From Bacteroidota bacterium (GTDB taxonomy: Bacteria > Bacteroidota > Bacteroidia > Chitinophagales > Chitinophagaceae), in contig JAIUNV010000003.1 of NCBI GenBank assembly GCA_020161435.1, positions 638,567-702,566 on the forward strand: a DNA stretch of 64,000 bases, given 5' to 3'. How positions within the stretch are numbered: position 1 is the first letter of the stretch; each line of letters starts with the position of its first letter. Shown piece by piece: positions 54,260 to 63,131 of the stretch. The notes below the pieces were generated by a model. The model was not told the origin of the DNA, ran no database searches, and saw nothing but the letters and a program-made list of their open reading frames with translations. Position numbers and translations under genes: made by a program.

Positions 54260-56725
54260 ATGACTCCATTTCCTTCCGAATACAACCCCACCGGCGACGG
54301 TAGTGGCGGCAAATTTTCTCCGGCAGATATACTGTTCAAGTACCTGGCCTTCTTGCCCCTCTTCATCGTGAGTCTCGCCTTGTGCATTGCCGGCGGCATG
54401 ATATACCTGCGCTACACCACGCCCAAGTATACCAGCAGTGTACAAATGCTGGTAAAAAGTGGCGAAACCAATCCCGTATACGGCAATCAGGGCGACATTG
54501 TAGAACGGGCCCTCTACGGCCCCCGCGACATCAATATGAGCAACGAGATTCAAAAGTTGCGCACCATTGCTGTGGTAAAACGGGCCGTCGAAAAAAACAA
54601 TTTTCACATCCAGTATTTCAACGAGGGCAATATCAAAACCTCCAACCTCTTCGATCAGGTGCCCTTCCGCCTTGTGCCCGTAGCCATTGCTGATAGCAAT
54701 GCTTCTTACAAAATACGCTTTACCAATATGTCGCCTTCGGGCTATACCCTGCTGGTAGGCCTCGAAGGCCGCGAAACCCATGTTTGGGGCGATGTACTAA
54801 ATATTAATGGAAGCAGATTTAAGCTTGTAACCAAAGACAGCAGCATCTACATCCCCACCACCGATGCGGTGAATATTGTTACCTGGAGCAACCCCGCCAG
54901 CAGAGCTTCCGAAATACTCAATGGTCTGTTGATTTTCCTGCCAGACCCCAACACCACCATCCTCAACCTCAGCATTACCAACGACAACCCCCACATGGGC
55001 CGTGCCATTTTGGATGCCCTGGTGCGGGAATACATATTGTTCAGCGTTGATACCAAAAACGTAGCTGCAGAAGCCACCATCCGGTTTATTGAAGAACGGC
55101 TTGACTCACTGAGTGGAGAACTTAAGCAAATTGAAAATTCTTTGCGTGACTACCGCGACCAAAACGATGTACTGCCGGTAGAAGAACAAGCCTCACTGTT
55201 TTCTACCCGGCTCACAGAAAGTCAGGAAAAAGCAGCCCTGCTTGACTGGCAGCTGACGATGCTCAGCAACATTGAGCAATACCTGCAATCGCCCCGCAAA
55301 AAAACCGAACTCGTACCCAGCTCACTGGGTATTGAAGAACCAACAATCTCAGCACTCATCGGCACATTCAATTCGCTGCGACTGGAGCGGGAAAAAACCG
55401 GCCGCCAGCAAACTGCCGGCAGCCTGCAGGTGCAGGAGCTCGACAAGCAACTGGAAGAAGTACAACGCAGCCTCAAAGAAGCCATTGGCAACTACCGCAA
55501 CGTATTGCTACGCCAGCGGGGCGACCTGATGGCCAAAAGCACTTTGTACACCAGTTACCTTGCTAAAATACCCGACAAGCAGCGCCGCCTGCTTGAAATG
55601 GAACGCCAGCAAAAAGTAAAAGAAGGCCTCTACCTCTACCTGCTGCAGCGCAAAGAAGAAATTGCCATCACCACTACCAGCACAGACCCGGGTTATGCGG
55701 CCCTCAACCCTGCCGGCGGCAGCCTTACCCCCGTAGAACCCGACGAAGGCAAAATCCGCATGTTCAGCATTTTGCTGGGCCTGCTGCTGCCCATTGGCGT
55801 TATCTACCTCCGCGATTTGCTCAACGATAAGCTAATGACCCGCGACGACATTGCCAAAGCCACCAAGGTGACTATCATTGGTGAAATTGGCCATGTAGAA
55901 AACAACAAAAGCCTGGTGGTGGCCGACAAAAGCCGCAACCTCATATCCGAACAGTTCCGCATCATCCGGAGCAACCTTGCCTTTATGATGGAAAAGCGGC
56001 CTTTCCAAACCATCCTCGTTACCTCTACGGTATCGGGCGAAGGGAAGTCGTTTATCAGTATCAACATTGCCGCGGTACTGGCCCTCAGCGGCAAGCGGGT
56101 GGCCCTGCTCGAATTTGACCTCCGCCGCCCCCGCATCATGAAGAACCTCGAACTGAAAAAAACAGGGGTCGGTATCTCCAATGTTTTGCTGGGCCTGGCC
56201 GACCCCGCCGATGTGTACACTGCCCTTCCCGGCTATCCCGAGCTGCATGTATACCCCACCGGTATTGTACCCCCCAACCCCGGCGAACTGGTGCTCAGCG
56301 TCAAAAACAAGGAATTCTTCGATTATCTCAAAGCCCATTACGATTACATCATCATCGACTCCGCTCCCGTAGGCCTGGTGAGTGATACTTTTAGTCTGGC
56401 ACCATATATCGACACTTCGGTGTTTATTGTACGCCACCGCTTTACTTACAAGCGGCAGCTGAGTTTTGTAGATGAAATTTACAAACAGGGTAAGTTGCCA
56501 TTCTTATGGTTGGTGGTAAATGACCTGAAAATGGGGGCCCGTTTCGGCTACTACGGCTATGGGTACGGCTATGGCAAAGGATACGGTTACGGCTACGGCC
56601 ACTACTATGGCTATGGCGGCGAATACTTCAACACTGGTGCCGATGAATACTACGACATCAAAGTGCCGCAGTGGCGCCGCAAATGGAAAAAATGGAAACA
56701 AAAGCTGATGTTTTGGGACCGTTAA
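54260..56725 (+). CDS. wzc: Wzc-like tyrosine autokinase / chain-length determinant
   Basis: 821 residues. Wzz domain with a first transmembrane helix (about 33-52, FLPLFIVSLALCIAGGMIYL), a long periplasmic coiled-coil region, a second helix (about 500-517, ILLGLLLPIGVIYL), then a cytoplasmic BY-kinase domain. That domain has Walker A GEGKS (about 594), A' LLEFDLRRPR (about 615-624) and Walker B IIIDSAP (about 695). The tail carries a dense Gly-Tyr cluster (about 764-785) and YYDIKVPQ. Autophosphorylation on the Tyr cluster controls polymer length and export with Wza. The glycine-rich spacing of the tyrosines is unusual next to the E. coli protein. Confidence 0.95.
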   Translation: MTPFPSEYNPTGDGSGGKFSPADILFKYLAFLPLFIVSLALCIAGGMIYLRYTTPKYTSSVQMLVKSGETNPVYGNQGDIVERALYGPRDINMSNEIQKLRTIAVVKRAVEKNNFHIQYFNEGNIKTSNLFDQVPFRLVPVAIADSNASYKIRFTNMSPSGYTLLVGLEGRETHVWGDVLNINGSRFKLVTKDSSIYIPTTDAVNIVTWSNPASRASEILNGLLIFLPDPNTTILNLSITNDNPHMGRAILDALVREYILFSVDTKNVAAEATIRFIEERLDSLSGELKQIENSLRDYRDQNDVLPVEEQASLFSTRLTESQEKAALLDWQLTMLSNIEQYLQSPRKKTELVPSSLGIEEPTISALIGTFNSLRLEREKTGRQQTAGSLQVQELDKQLEEVQRSLKEAIGNYRNVLLRQRGDLMAKSTLYTSYLAKIPDKQRRLLEMERQQKVKEGLYLYLLQRKEEIAITTTSTDPGYAALNPAGGSLTPVEPDEGKIRMFSILLGLLLPIGVIYLRDLLNDKLMTRDDIAKATKVTIIGEIGHVENNKSLVVADKSRNLISEQFRIIRSNLAFMMEKRPFQTILVTSTVSGEGKSFISINIAAVLALSGKRVALLEFDLRRPRIMKNLELKKTGVGISNVLLGLADPADVYTALPGYPELHVYPTGIVPPNPGELVLSVKNKEFFDYLKAHYDYIIIDSAPVGLVSDTFSLAPYIDTSVFIVRHRFTYKRQLSFVDEIYKQGKLPFLWLVVNDLKMGARFGYYGYGYGYGKGYGYGYGHYYGYGGEYFNTGADEYYDIKVPQWRRKWKKWKQKLMFWDR

Positions 56726-56733
56726 ACCAGTCA

Positions 56734-56765
56734 GCAGTTGACAGTTGGCAGTTGGCAGTTGGCAG
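56734..56765. repeat. left repeat arm of the intact S23 cassette
   Basis: Four consecutive CAGTTGrC-type units. CAGTTGGCAG (56756-56765) is the exact reverse complement of 57294-57303. Confidence 0.7.
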
Positions 56766-56803
56766 GATGAGACGTTTGCAATAAATATCCATGTTTAGCA
56801 ATC

Positions 56804-57184
56804 ATGGGAACTTTTAAAGATCTCACGGTATATAAAAAGGCTTTTGCGCAGGCAATGGAAATCTTTCATATCAGCAAAGAATTTCCACCGGAAGAGAAGT
56901 ATTCCCTAACAGACCAGATAAGAAGATCTTCTCGTAGTATTTGTGTGAATTTGGCTGAAGCATACAGGAAGCGACAATATGAAGCCCATTTTGTAAGCAA
57001 ACTATCTGACTGTGATGCTGAAAACAGTGAAACGCAGGTATGGTTAGACTTCGCACATGCCAGCCACTATATCAACAACGAAACCTACCAAAAGCTGTAT
57101 TTGTCAACGGAGGAAATTGGTCGCTTGTTGAATGACATGCTGGCTAATCCTAAAAAGTATATCGGCTTCCTGTCAAAAAAATAA
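56804..57184 (+). CDS. four-helix-bundle protein (S23 / rRNA intervening-sequence family)
   Basis: 126 residues, all helical. It has the family hallmarks FKDLTVYKKAFAQAMEIF, SLTDQIRRSSRSICVNLAEAYRK, FVSKLSDCDAENSETQVWLDFA and YLSTEEIGRLLNDML. The family is known from intervening sequences inside 23S rRNA genes and, as Avd, from diversity-generating retroelements; its cellular role is not known. Here it is inserted between wzc and wzm, flanked by inverted short repeats, with no rRNA or reverse transcriptase nearby. It is not needed for capsule export. Confidence 0.88.
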   Translation: MGTFKDLTVYKKAFAQAMEIFHISKEFPPEEKYSLTDQIRRSSRSICVNLAEAYRKRQYEAHFVSKLSDCDAENSETQVWLDFAHASHYINNETYQKLYLSTEEIGRLLNDMLANPKKYIGFLSKK

Positions 57185-57372
57185 TTGGCAGTTACCAGTT
57201 TGCAAGGCAGCCTTCATCCCTCGCAAATTGCAAACCCTCACAGCTGCCCCACTGCAAACTGCAAATTGCAAACTGCCAACTAGCTATCACCCCCTGCCAA
57301 CTGCAAACCGCAAATTGCAAACCCCTCACAACTGCCCCCCTGCAAACTGCTAACTGCAAATCGCAAACTGAA
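57185..57372. repeat. right repeat arm of the intact S23 cassette
   Basis: A run of GCAAACTG/GCAAATTG units. It holds a direct repeat of about 60 bp (57223-57280 and 57310-57370) and CTGCCAACTG (57294-57303) inverted relative to the left arm. Spacing is irregular and there are no unique spacers, so it is not CRISPR. Confidence 0.75.
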
Positions 57373-58236
57373 ATGGAAACCACCATCATAGAACCCAACC
57401 GCCGCAGCCGCACCTACCTGCGTGACCTTTGGCAGTACCGCGACCTGATGGTATTGTTTGTGAAACGCGACTTCACCGCTCGGTACAAACAAACCCTGCT
57501 GGGTCCGCTCTGGCACCTCATACAACCGGCCCTCACCACGGCCATGAGTGTGCTGCTCTTCAATGTGGTGGCGGGCATAGGTACCAATGGCGTCAACCCC
57601 GTGCTGTTTCAAATGAGCGGCATCGTTATCTGGAGCTATTTTGCCGCCTGCCTCACCAATACCAGCAACACCTTCATTGCCAATGCCGGCATTTTCGGCA
57701 AAGTCTATTTCCCCCGCTTGGTCAGTCCCATCAGCGTGGTCATCAGCCAGCTCATCCAGTTCGGCATCCAGCTCTTCCTCCTCATCTGTGTGATGCTCTA
57801 CTTCCATTGGATAGCACCCGCCAGTCAATCCCATTCGGCATTCAGCATTCCTCATTCATTATTCATCATTCCCATAGTCCTGCTCATCATGGCCGGTATG
57901 GGCCTAGGCCTCGGCATCATCATCAGCAGCATCACCACCAAGTACCGCGACTTCACCGTACTCATTGGTTTTGGCGTACAGCTGCTCATGTTTGCCAGTG
58001 CAGTCAACTATCCGCTGAGTGCCCTCAGCAACCTGCAAGCCAAACACCCCTGGGTATATAAGCTGATAGAATACAACCCGCTGGCAGCCCTTGTGGAGCT
58101 GTTTCGCAACAGCATCCTCGGTGCCGACGTGCAATACTGGCAACTGGCATACAGCAGCGCCTGGATGCTGGTGCTCCTGTTCATCGGCATGCGCCTGTTT
58201 AGCCGGGTAGAAAAGACGTTTATGGATACCGTGTAG
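57373..58236 (+). CDS. wzm: ABC-2 type polysaccharide export permease (Wzm-like)
   Basis: 287 residues, six transmembrane helices. The N-terminus RDLWQYRDLMVLFVKRDFTARYKQTLLGPLWHLIQP is diagnostic of O-antigen/teichoic export permeases. It pairs with the Wzt ATPase at 61842 to move lipid-linked polymer across the inner membrane. Residues about 153-166 (QSHSAFSIPHSLFI) look like a translated intergenic repeat (CATTC units, 57831-57871) accepted in frame in a loop before helix 4. Confidence 0.93.
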   Translation: METTIIEPNRRSRTYLRDLWQYRDLMVLFVKRDFTARYKQTLLGPLWHLIQPALTTAMSVLLFNVVAGIGTNGVNPVLFQMSGIVIWSYFAACLTNTSNTFIANAGIFGKVYFPRLVSPISVVISQLIQFGIQLFLLICVMLYFHWIAPASQSHSAFSIPHSLFIIPIVLLIMAGMGLGLGIIISSITTKYRDFTVLIGFGVQLLMFASAVNYPLSALSNLQAKHPWVYKLIEYNPLAALVELFRNSILGADVQYWQLAYSSAWMLVLLFIGMRLFSRVEKTFMDTV

Positions 58237-58300
58237 ATGATGGTTGGTTGATCGTACAACATATCAATCCATCAAGCTGCCAACTTACCAACCTCTCCCA

Positions 58301-59332
58301 ATGCCCGGCACAACCTTGCTCTACAGCCAACCCACTCCACAACCCTGTTTTTTATACAACATAGCGGCGAAGCAAGGGCTTGTAACGAATGACATCCATG
58401 CCGCACCATACCTGCTGCTGCCATTTGCTTACGAAACGCTTGTGTATAACCAGCCGTCGACTAAGCATGAAGAAAAGGCAGCAAAAGAAGCATATGAGCA
58501 AATGCAACAGCTGGCTGCACATTACGAGCAGCTTTCCATCACGCATCAAAAAAAGCTGATTGTATTCTTTTACCACGACTCTGAAGAAGAACTGCCCTTT
58601 AGCAATGCCATTATTTTCCGCACATCCTGGCGCAGGAGCAAGCAACGGCCCAATGTGTTTGGCATGCCCGCATTTGTGGACAGCCTGCCGCAAAACCCGC
58701 AACCCACCATACTACCATATCAGCAGCAGCCCACGGTTAGCTTCCGGGGGCAATCGGCGCCATTAACGGTGCCAATTACGATGCGCTTAAAATTTGCCAT
58801 CAACCGGTTATTGCGCAAAGCAGGTATAAACCGCCACCAACTGAAGCTTTGGTACTTACCGAATTATCTTTATAGAAGAGCAGCAATACAAAGTCTGTTA
58901 CAATTGGATAATGCAATACAGTTTGATGTAGCCATTACGCAACACCATGGTGCTTATGCACACCCGCTAAAAAATGATTATTTGCAGGCTATGGCTCAGC
59001 ATGCCTACATACTGTGTGTGGGCGGATTTGGCAACTACTCCTATCGGTTTTATGAAGCCATTCGGGAGGCCCGCATTCCCCTGTTCGTAGATAGTGATTG
59101 CCTGCTGCCCTGCACCGATGTCATCAACTGGCGGGAGCATCTGGTATGGATAGATACCGCACAAATACCACAAACAGGAGCTATCCTTTTGCAGTTTCAC
59201 CGCCAATGCAGCCCGGCCCAATTTGAAACCCGCCAACAACAACTACGACAGTTGTACAACCAATACCTTACCCCCGAAGCTTTTGCACAATATGTACTTG
59301 GTATGCTGCAAAACAACATGACAAACAAATAA
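58301..59332 (+). CDS. exostosin-like glycosyltransferase (GT47-like)
   Basis: About 343 residues from the ATG at 58301. The frame opens at 58244, but that extension is repeat-like sequence. The C-terminal half has the exostosin pattern ILCVGGFGNYSYRFYEAIREARIPLFVDSDCLLPCTDVINWREHLVWI, which binds the sugar nucleotide. The N-terminal half (FFYHDSEEELPFSNAIIFRTS) fits the exostosin donor/acceptor domain. No membrane anchor. It probably adds one sugar of the capsule repeat; linkage unknown. Confidence 0.7.
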   Translation: MPGTTLLYSQPTPQPCFLYNIAAKQGLVTNDIHAAPYLLLPFAYETLVYNQPSTKHEEKAAKEAYEQMQQLAAHYEQLSITHQKKLIVFFYHDSEEELPFSNAIIFRTSWRRSKQRPNVFGMPAFVDSLPQNPQPTILPYQQQPTVSFRGQSAPLTVPITMRLKFAINRLLRKAGINRHQLKLWYLPNYLYRRAAIQSLLQLDNAIQFDVAITQHHGAYAHPLKNDYLQAMAQHAYILCVGGFGNYSYRFYEAIREARIPLFVDSDCLLPCTDVINWREHLVWIDTAQIPQTGAILLQFHRQCSPAQFETRQQQLRQLYNQYLTPEAFAQYVLGMLQNNMTNK

Positions 59333-59339
59333 CTAGTCT

Positions 59340-60218
59340 TTGCATCGCCTCGTCAATATCATCGCTTTTATCGTTTCACACCCTTTCAGTAAAAATCATC
59401 CGCTGAAAGCGTTTGTACGTTTTGTATCCTGGCAGTTGTATGCAAAACTCATTCAAAAACCCAAACTGGTAAGATGGACCAATAACAGCAGACTTTGGCT
59501 TGCGCCGGGGCTGAGCGGAACAACCGGCAACCACTACTGCGGCCTTCACGAATTTGAAGACATGTCTTTTTTGCTGCACCTCCTGCGGCCCCAAGACAAC
59601 TTTGCAGATGTGGGTGCCAATGCCGGTTCATATACGGTACTTGCCGCTGCACACACAGGTGCCCGTGTGTACAGCTTCGAACCAGTACCGGCTGCCCTGC
59701 ATTGGTTGCAGCAAAATGTAAGCGCCAACGATATACAACAACAGGTCACTATCATTCCCAAAGCAGTGAGTGACCAATCGGGACAAGTGCATTTTACCAG
59801 CCACCTCGATGCCATGAACCACGTGCTCGACCGTGCCGATGCTCACAGCATTGCCGTACCCTGCACCACACTGGATGAAGCCCTGCATGATACTACACCG
59901 CTGCTGCTGAAAATAGATGTGGAAGGCAACGAACACCGGGTACTACAAGGTGCCACAAAACTGTTGTCATCACCTGGCCTCAAAGCCATGATTATAGAAA
60001 CCACGCAACAACCCTTTCAACCACCACACCCGCAAACCACACATGAGTGGTTGCTGCAGCAAGGTTTTGTTGCATTTACATATGCGCCATATAGCCGCAG
60101 GCTAATTGCGTTGACGCAACCGCATGGTCACAATACCATTTATATCAGGGATATCGATTTTGTAAAAACAAGACTTCAAACAGCTCCGCAATTTTCACTT
60201 TGGCGTAAGAAAGTCTGA
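59340..60218 (+). CDS. FkbM-family methyltransferase
   Basis: 292 residues. The SAM-binding Rossmann fold opens FADVGANAGSYTVLAA (about residue 85), with VYSFEPVPAALHWLQQN and LLKIDVEGNEHRVLQGA as the later conserved strands. It probably O-methylates a capsule sugar. The start is TTG at 59340, seven bases after the previous stop: a TAG just upstream closes the frame and no in-frame ATG lies before the conserved domain. Confidence 0.88.
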   Translation: MHRLVNIIAFIVSHPFSKNHPLKAFVRFVSWQLYAKLIQKPKLVRWTNNSRLWLAPGLSGTTGNHYCGLHEFEDMSFLLHLLRPQDNFADVGANAGSYTVLAAAHTGARVYSFEPVPAALHWLQQNVSANDIQQQVTIIPKAVSDQSGQVHFTSHLDAMNHVLDRADAHSIAVPCTTLDEALHDTTPLLLKIDVEGNEHRVLQGATKLLSSPGLKAMIIETTQQPFQPPHPQTTHEWLLQQGFVAFTYAPYSRRLIALTQPHGHNTIYIRDIDFVKTRLQTAPQFSLWRKKV

Positions 60219-60276
60219 CAGCTTACATAACGTTATTATGATTAAAAGAAACTTCTGAAAACAATGCTGATTTTCA

Positions 60277-60984
60277 ATGAAATCCTTTCTTAATAAAATT
60301 CTTAGAAACAAAGAAAAGTTAGAAATACCAGAAGTTCCTCATTGAAAAAGCTATGCCCAGCATGGCGAAGATTTGCTGGTAGAGCACCTCATGCGTGTAT
60401 TACAGGTGCAGCAACCCTTTTTCGTTGATATAGGAGCTCACCACCCGTTTATCCTCAGTAATACCTACCTGATGTATCAGCAAGGCGCCCGGGGTATAAA
60501 TATAGAACCCGACCCTTCGCTAATGGCCGCTTTTCAGCAATACCGGCCAGCAGATACGAACCTGCAATGTGGCGTCCGGTTCAACGACAGATCCGAATCA
60601 ACCTTGTATGTCATGAGTTCCCCAGTGCTAAACACTTTTAGCCAACAGGAAGCAGAACATGTAGCTGCGTTTGGTACCTATACCATTACTGGCAAAGTAA
60701 GGGTTCCACTACTATCGCTTACCGAAATCATCGAGACACATTGCCCTACTGGTGTAGTCGATTTTATGAGTATAGATGTAGAAGGACTTGATTGGGAAAT
60801 CATTCACTACAATCCGCTTCATCTGATACGGCCCAAGGTGCTCTGCGTAGAAACCATGCGTTACACAGAAGCAGGAATTGGACAAAAAAACCAGTCCCTC
60901 ATTCAATATCTTACAGACATTAATTATCAGGTATACGCCGATACCGGGCTCAATACCATTTTTATAGACAACACACTGTTATAA
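60277..60984 (+). pseudogene. FkbM-family methyltransferase interrupted by an in-frame stop
   Basis: From the ATG at 60277 the frame reads MKSFLNKILRNKEKLEIPEV, PH, then TGA (60343-60345), then KSYAQHGEDLLVEHLMRVLQ. It stays open to 60984, with DIGAHHPFILSNTYLMYQQGARGINIEPDP and MSIDVEGLDWEII. SYxQHGEDLLV is the family's normal N-terminal motif and lies after the stop, so the gene was once continuous (about 235 codons). A shorter product from TTG 60373 would lose this motif. Either a recent nonsense mutation or a sequence error; TGA could derive from TGG or CGA by one change. Confidence 0.75.
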
Positions 60985-60985
60985 G

Positions 60986-61807
60986 TTGATACGGGTTATT
61001 TCGGATGGCCGCTTGGGTAATCAAATGTTTCAGTATGCCTTTGCCATTGCTACTGCAAAGCAATTCAATACCACATTTCAGCTTGAATTTGTACACCACA
61101 AAGACGAAGTGGCAGATTGGTTTAACATCAAAGAAATACTTCAACCACTGATAGCCACACCACTTGAGCAGTGGATTTTTAAGCAACGCAGCCGCTTGCT
61201 ACAGAAAAACTTCCTGGAAGAAGACATGCGCCTGTTTTATCCAGATTTGTCGAATCATTGTACCTACAAAGGCTTCTTTCAAAACGAACAATATTTTGCC
61301 CAAGTAGCCCCGTTTATTAAAGAGGTCTTTCAGCTGCAACCGCAATGGAAAACGGCATTTGAAAAAGTAAAATTCCAATATGATTTCGACAACAGCATTG
61401 TGGTACACGCAAGGTTGCGAGATTACATTACCTGGGGTAATGACGAACTTGGAGGAATGGACTTAAGTCTACCAACTAGTTATTATATAAACGCCATGAC
61501 ACAGTTAGGCGCAACCACAAACACTCCTGTTATATTAATCAGCGACGATGAAGCGTATGCACAGGAAAGGCTATCTTTCTTGAAAAACCTTGTGGTTTTT
61601 AGCCATGGCTCCCAACTAAGTTTTCAGGCAATGCTAGAGGCAAAAAGACTTGTTATCTCCAACAGCACTTTTGCCTGGTGGGCCGCATGGCTCAATTCAC
61701 ATCAACCGCAGGTGATGGCCCCCCAACATTGGCTGGGTTTTAAAATTGGCCAAGAATATCCGCAGGGTATTTTACCGGCTTCATTTACACCGGTTCCGGT
61801 ATATTAA
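60986..61807 (+). CDS. GT11-family alpha-1,2-fucosyltransferase-like protein
   Basis: 273 residues. GT11 motif I GRLGNQMFQYAFA directly after the N-terminus. Motif II is degenerate: VVHARLRDY in place of HxRRGDY. Motif III LVISNSTFAWWAAWL is intact. It transfers fucose, probably from GDP-fucose, to galactose of the growing repeat unit. The start is TTG at 60986, one base after the preceding stop, forced because motif I begins eight residues later. It shares the AT-rich composition of the 60.2-61.8 kb stretch. Confidence 0.88.
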   Translation: MIRVISDGRLGNQMFQYAFAIATAKQFNTTFQLEFVHHKDEVADWFNIKEILQPLIATPLEQWIFKQRSRLLQKNFLEEDMRLFYPDLSNHCTYKGFFQNEQYFAQVAPFIKEVFQLQPQWKTAFEKVKFQYDFDNSIVVHARLRDYITWGNDELGGMDLSLPTSYYINAMTQLGATTNTPVILISDDEAYAQERLSFLKNLVVFSHGSQLSFQAMLEAKRLVISNSTFAWWAAWLNSHQPQVMAPQHWLGFKIGQEYPQGILPASFTPVPVY

Positions 61808-61841
61808 TTTCATCTTTTAGCAGCACTGGCTGCATCCTCTT

Positions 61842-63131
61842 ATGACTCCTATCATTTCCGTTTCTAATGTATCCAAGCAATACCGCCTCGGCGAAGTAGG
61901 TACCGGCTCCTTTCAGCAAGACCTCAACCGCTGGTGGCACAAGCTGCGGGGTAAAGAAGACCCCTACCTGCAGGTGGGCGATACCAACGACCGCAGCACC
62001 CGGGGCCACAGCGATTATATATGGGCATTGCAGCATATCAACTTCGAGGTACAACAGGGCGAAGTGCTGGGCATCATTGGCCGCAACGGCGCCGGCAAAA
62101 GCACCCTGCTCAAAATACTGAGCCGGGTAACTGAACCTACCACCGGCCGCATAGCCATGCGGGGCAGGGTAGCCAGTCTGCTCGAAGTAGGCACCGGCTT
62201 TCACCCCGACCTTACCGGCCGAGAAAACATCTACCTCAACGGCGCCATCCTCGGCATGACCAAAAAAGAAATTACCCGCAAGTTTGATGAGATTGTTGAC
62301 TTTGCCGGGGTAGAACGCTACATCGACACCCCCGTAAAACGCTACAGCAGCGGCATGCATGTACGCCTCGGCTTTGCGGTAGCCGCCCACCTCGAACCCG
62401 AAATCTTAATTGTAGATGAAGTATTGGCCGTGGGCGATGCTGAGTTCCAGAAAAAATGCCTCGGCAAAATGAAATCCGTGAGCACCAACGAGGGCCGGAC
62501 CGTGCTGTTTGTGAGCCATAACATGGAGGCAGTCAAAAATCTTTGTACCACCGGCTTAGTCTTACAGAACGGAACTTTCAGCTTTCATGGTAGTGCATTA
62601 CAAGCCATTGAACATTATCAAAGACACAATATTGTTGCTAGCACAAACAATCACTGGTCATTACCTGAGGCACCCGGAAACCTCAAAGCAAAATTGCTTT
62701 CTGTTAGTGTCGTAAATCCAAAGACAGATGATTCATCTCGTTTTGATACGACTACAGGTTTTCATATCAACTGTATAATACAACTATTGGATATTGATGA
62801 TGAACAATTAGATATTACAATTCACTTGGTGGATGAAAAAGGCATACTAGTGCTTGTAACATCAACTGCACACTTTTTTGAACCAAAAAAATTCAGTTCA
62901 TCAGAACTGCATTGCAAAATTGAGTTTCCGGCAAATATTTTAAATGAAGGTATTTACTCTGTAAGCAGATTACTACTGGTAAAAGACCGGGGTACTGTAA
63001 TAACCGAATGGAACGACACTGTGACATTCGAGATAGAACAAGGTATGGAATTAGGATTTGGATGGCAAGGTCAAAAGGAAGGAGTCATTCGTCTTTCAAA
63101 CATTCAATGGCAGATAAACACAGAAAAATAG
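61842..63131 (+). CDS. wzt: ABC exporter ATPase with C-terminal polymer-binding domain (Wzt-like)
   Basis: 429 residues. ATPase domain (1-240): Walker A GIIGRNGAGKST (77-88), signature YSSGMHVRLGF, Walker B ILIVDEVLAVGD and H-loop FVSHNMEAV. From about residue 250 a beta-sandwich domain follows (FHINCIIQLLDIDDEQLDITIHLVDE...), as in Wzt proteins that recognise the modified end of their own polymer. Base composition turns clearly more AT-rich at about 62570, at the domain join. It partners the permease at 57373. Confidence 0.93.
   Translation: MTPIISVSNVSKQYRLGEVGTGSFQQDLNRWWHKLRGKEDPYLQVGDTNDRSTRGHSDYIWALQHINFEVQQGEVLGIIGRNGAGKSTLLKILSRVTEPTTGRIAMRGRVASLLEVGTGFHPDLTGRENIYLNGAILGMTKKEITRKFDEIVDFAGVERYIDTPVKRYSSGMHVRLGFAVAAHLEPEILIVDEVLAVGDAEFQKKCLGKMKSVSTNEGRTVLFVSHNMEAVKNLCTTGLVLQNGTFSFHGSALQAIEHYQRHNIVASTNNHWSLPEAPGNLKAKLLSVSVVNPKTDDSSRFDTTTGFHINCIIQLLDIDDEQLDITIHLVDEKGILVLVTSTAHFFEPKKFSSSELHCKIEFPANILNEGIYSVSRLLLVKDRGTVITEWNDTVTFEIEQGMELGFGWQGQKEGVIRLSNIQWQINTEK

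Noticed and set aside
57185..57372. CRISPR-like repeat array
   Set aside because: Units are 8-17 bp with irregular spacing and no unique spacers; no cas genes nearby.
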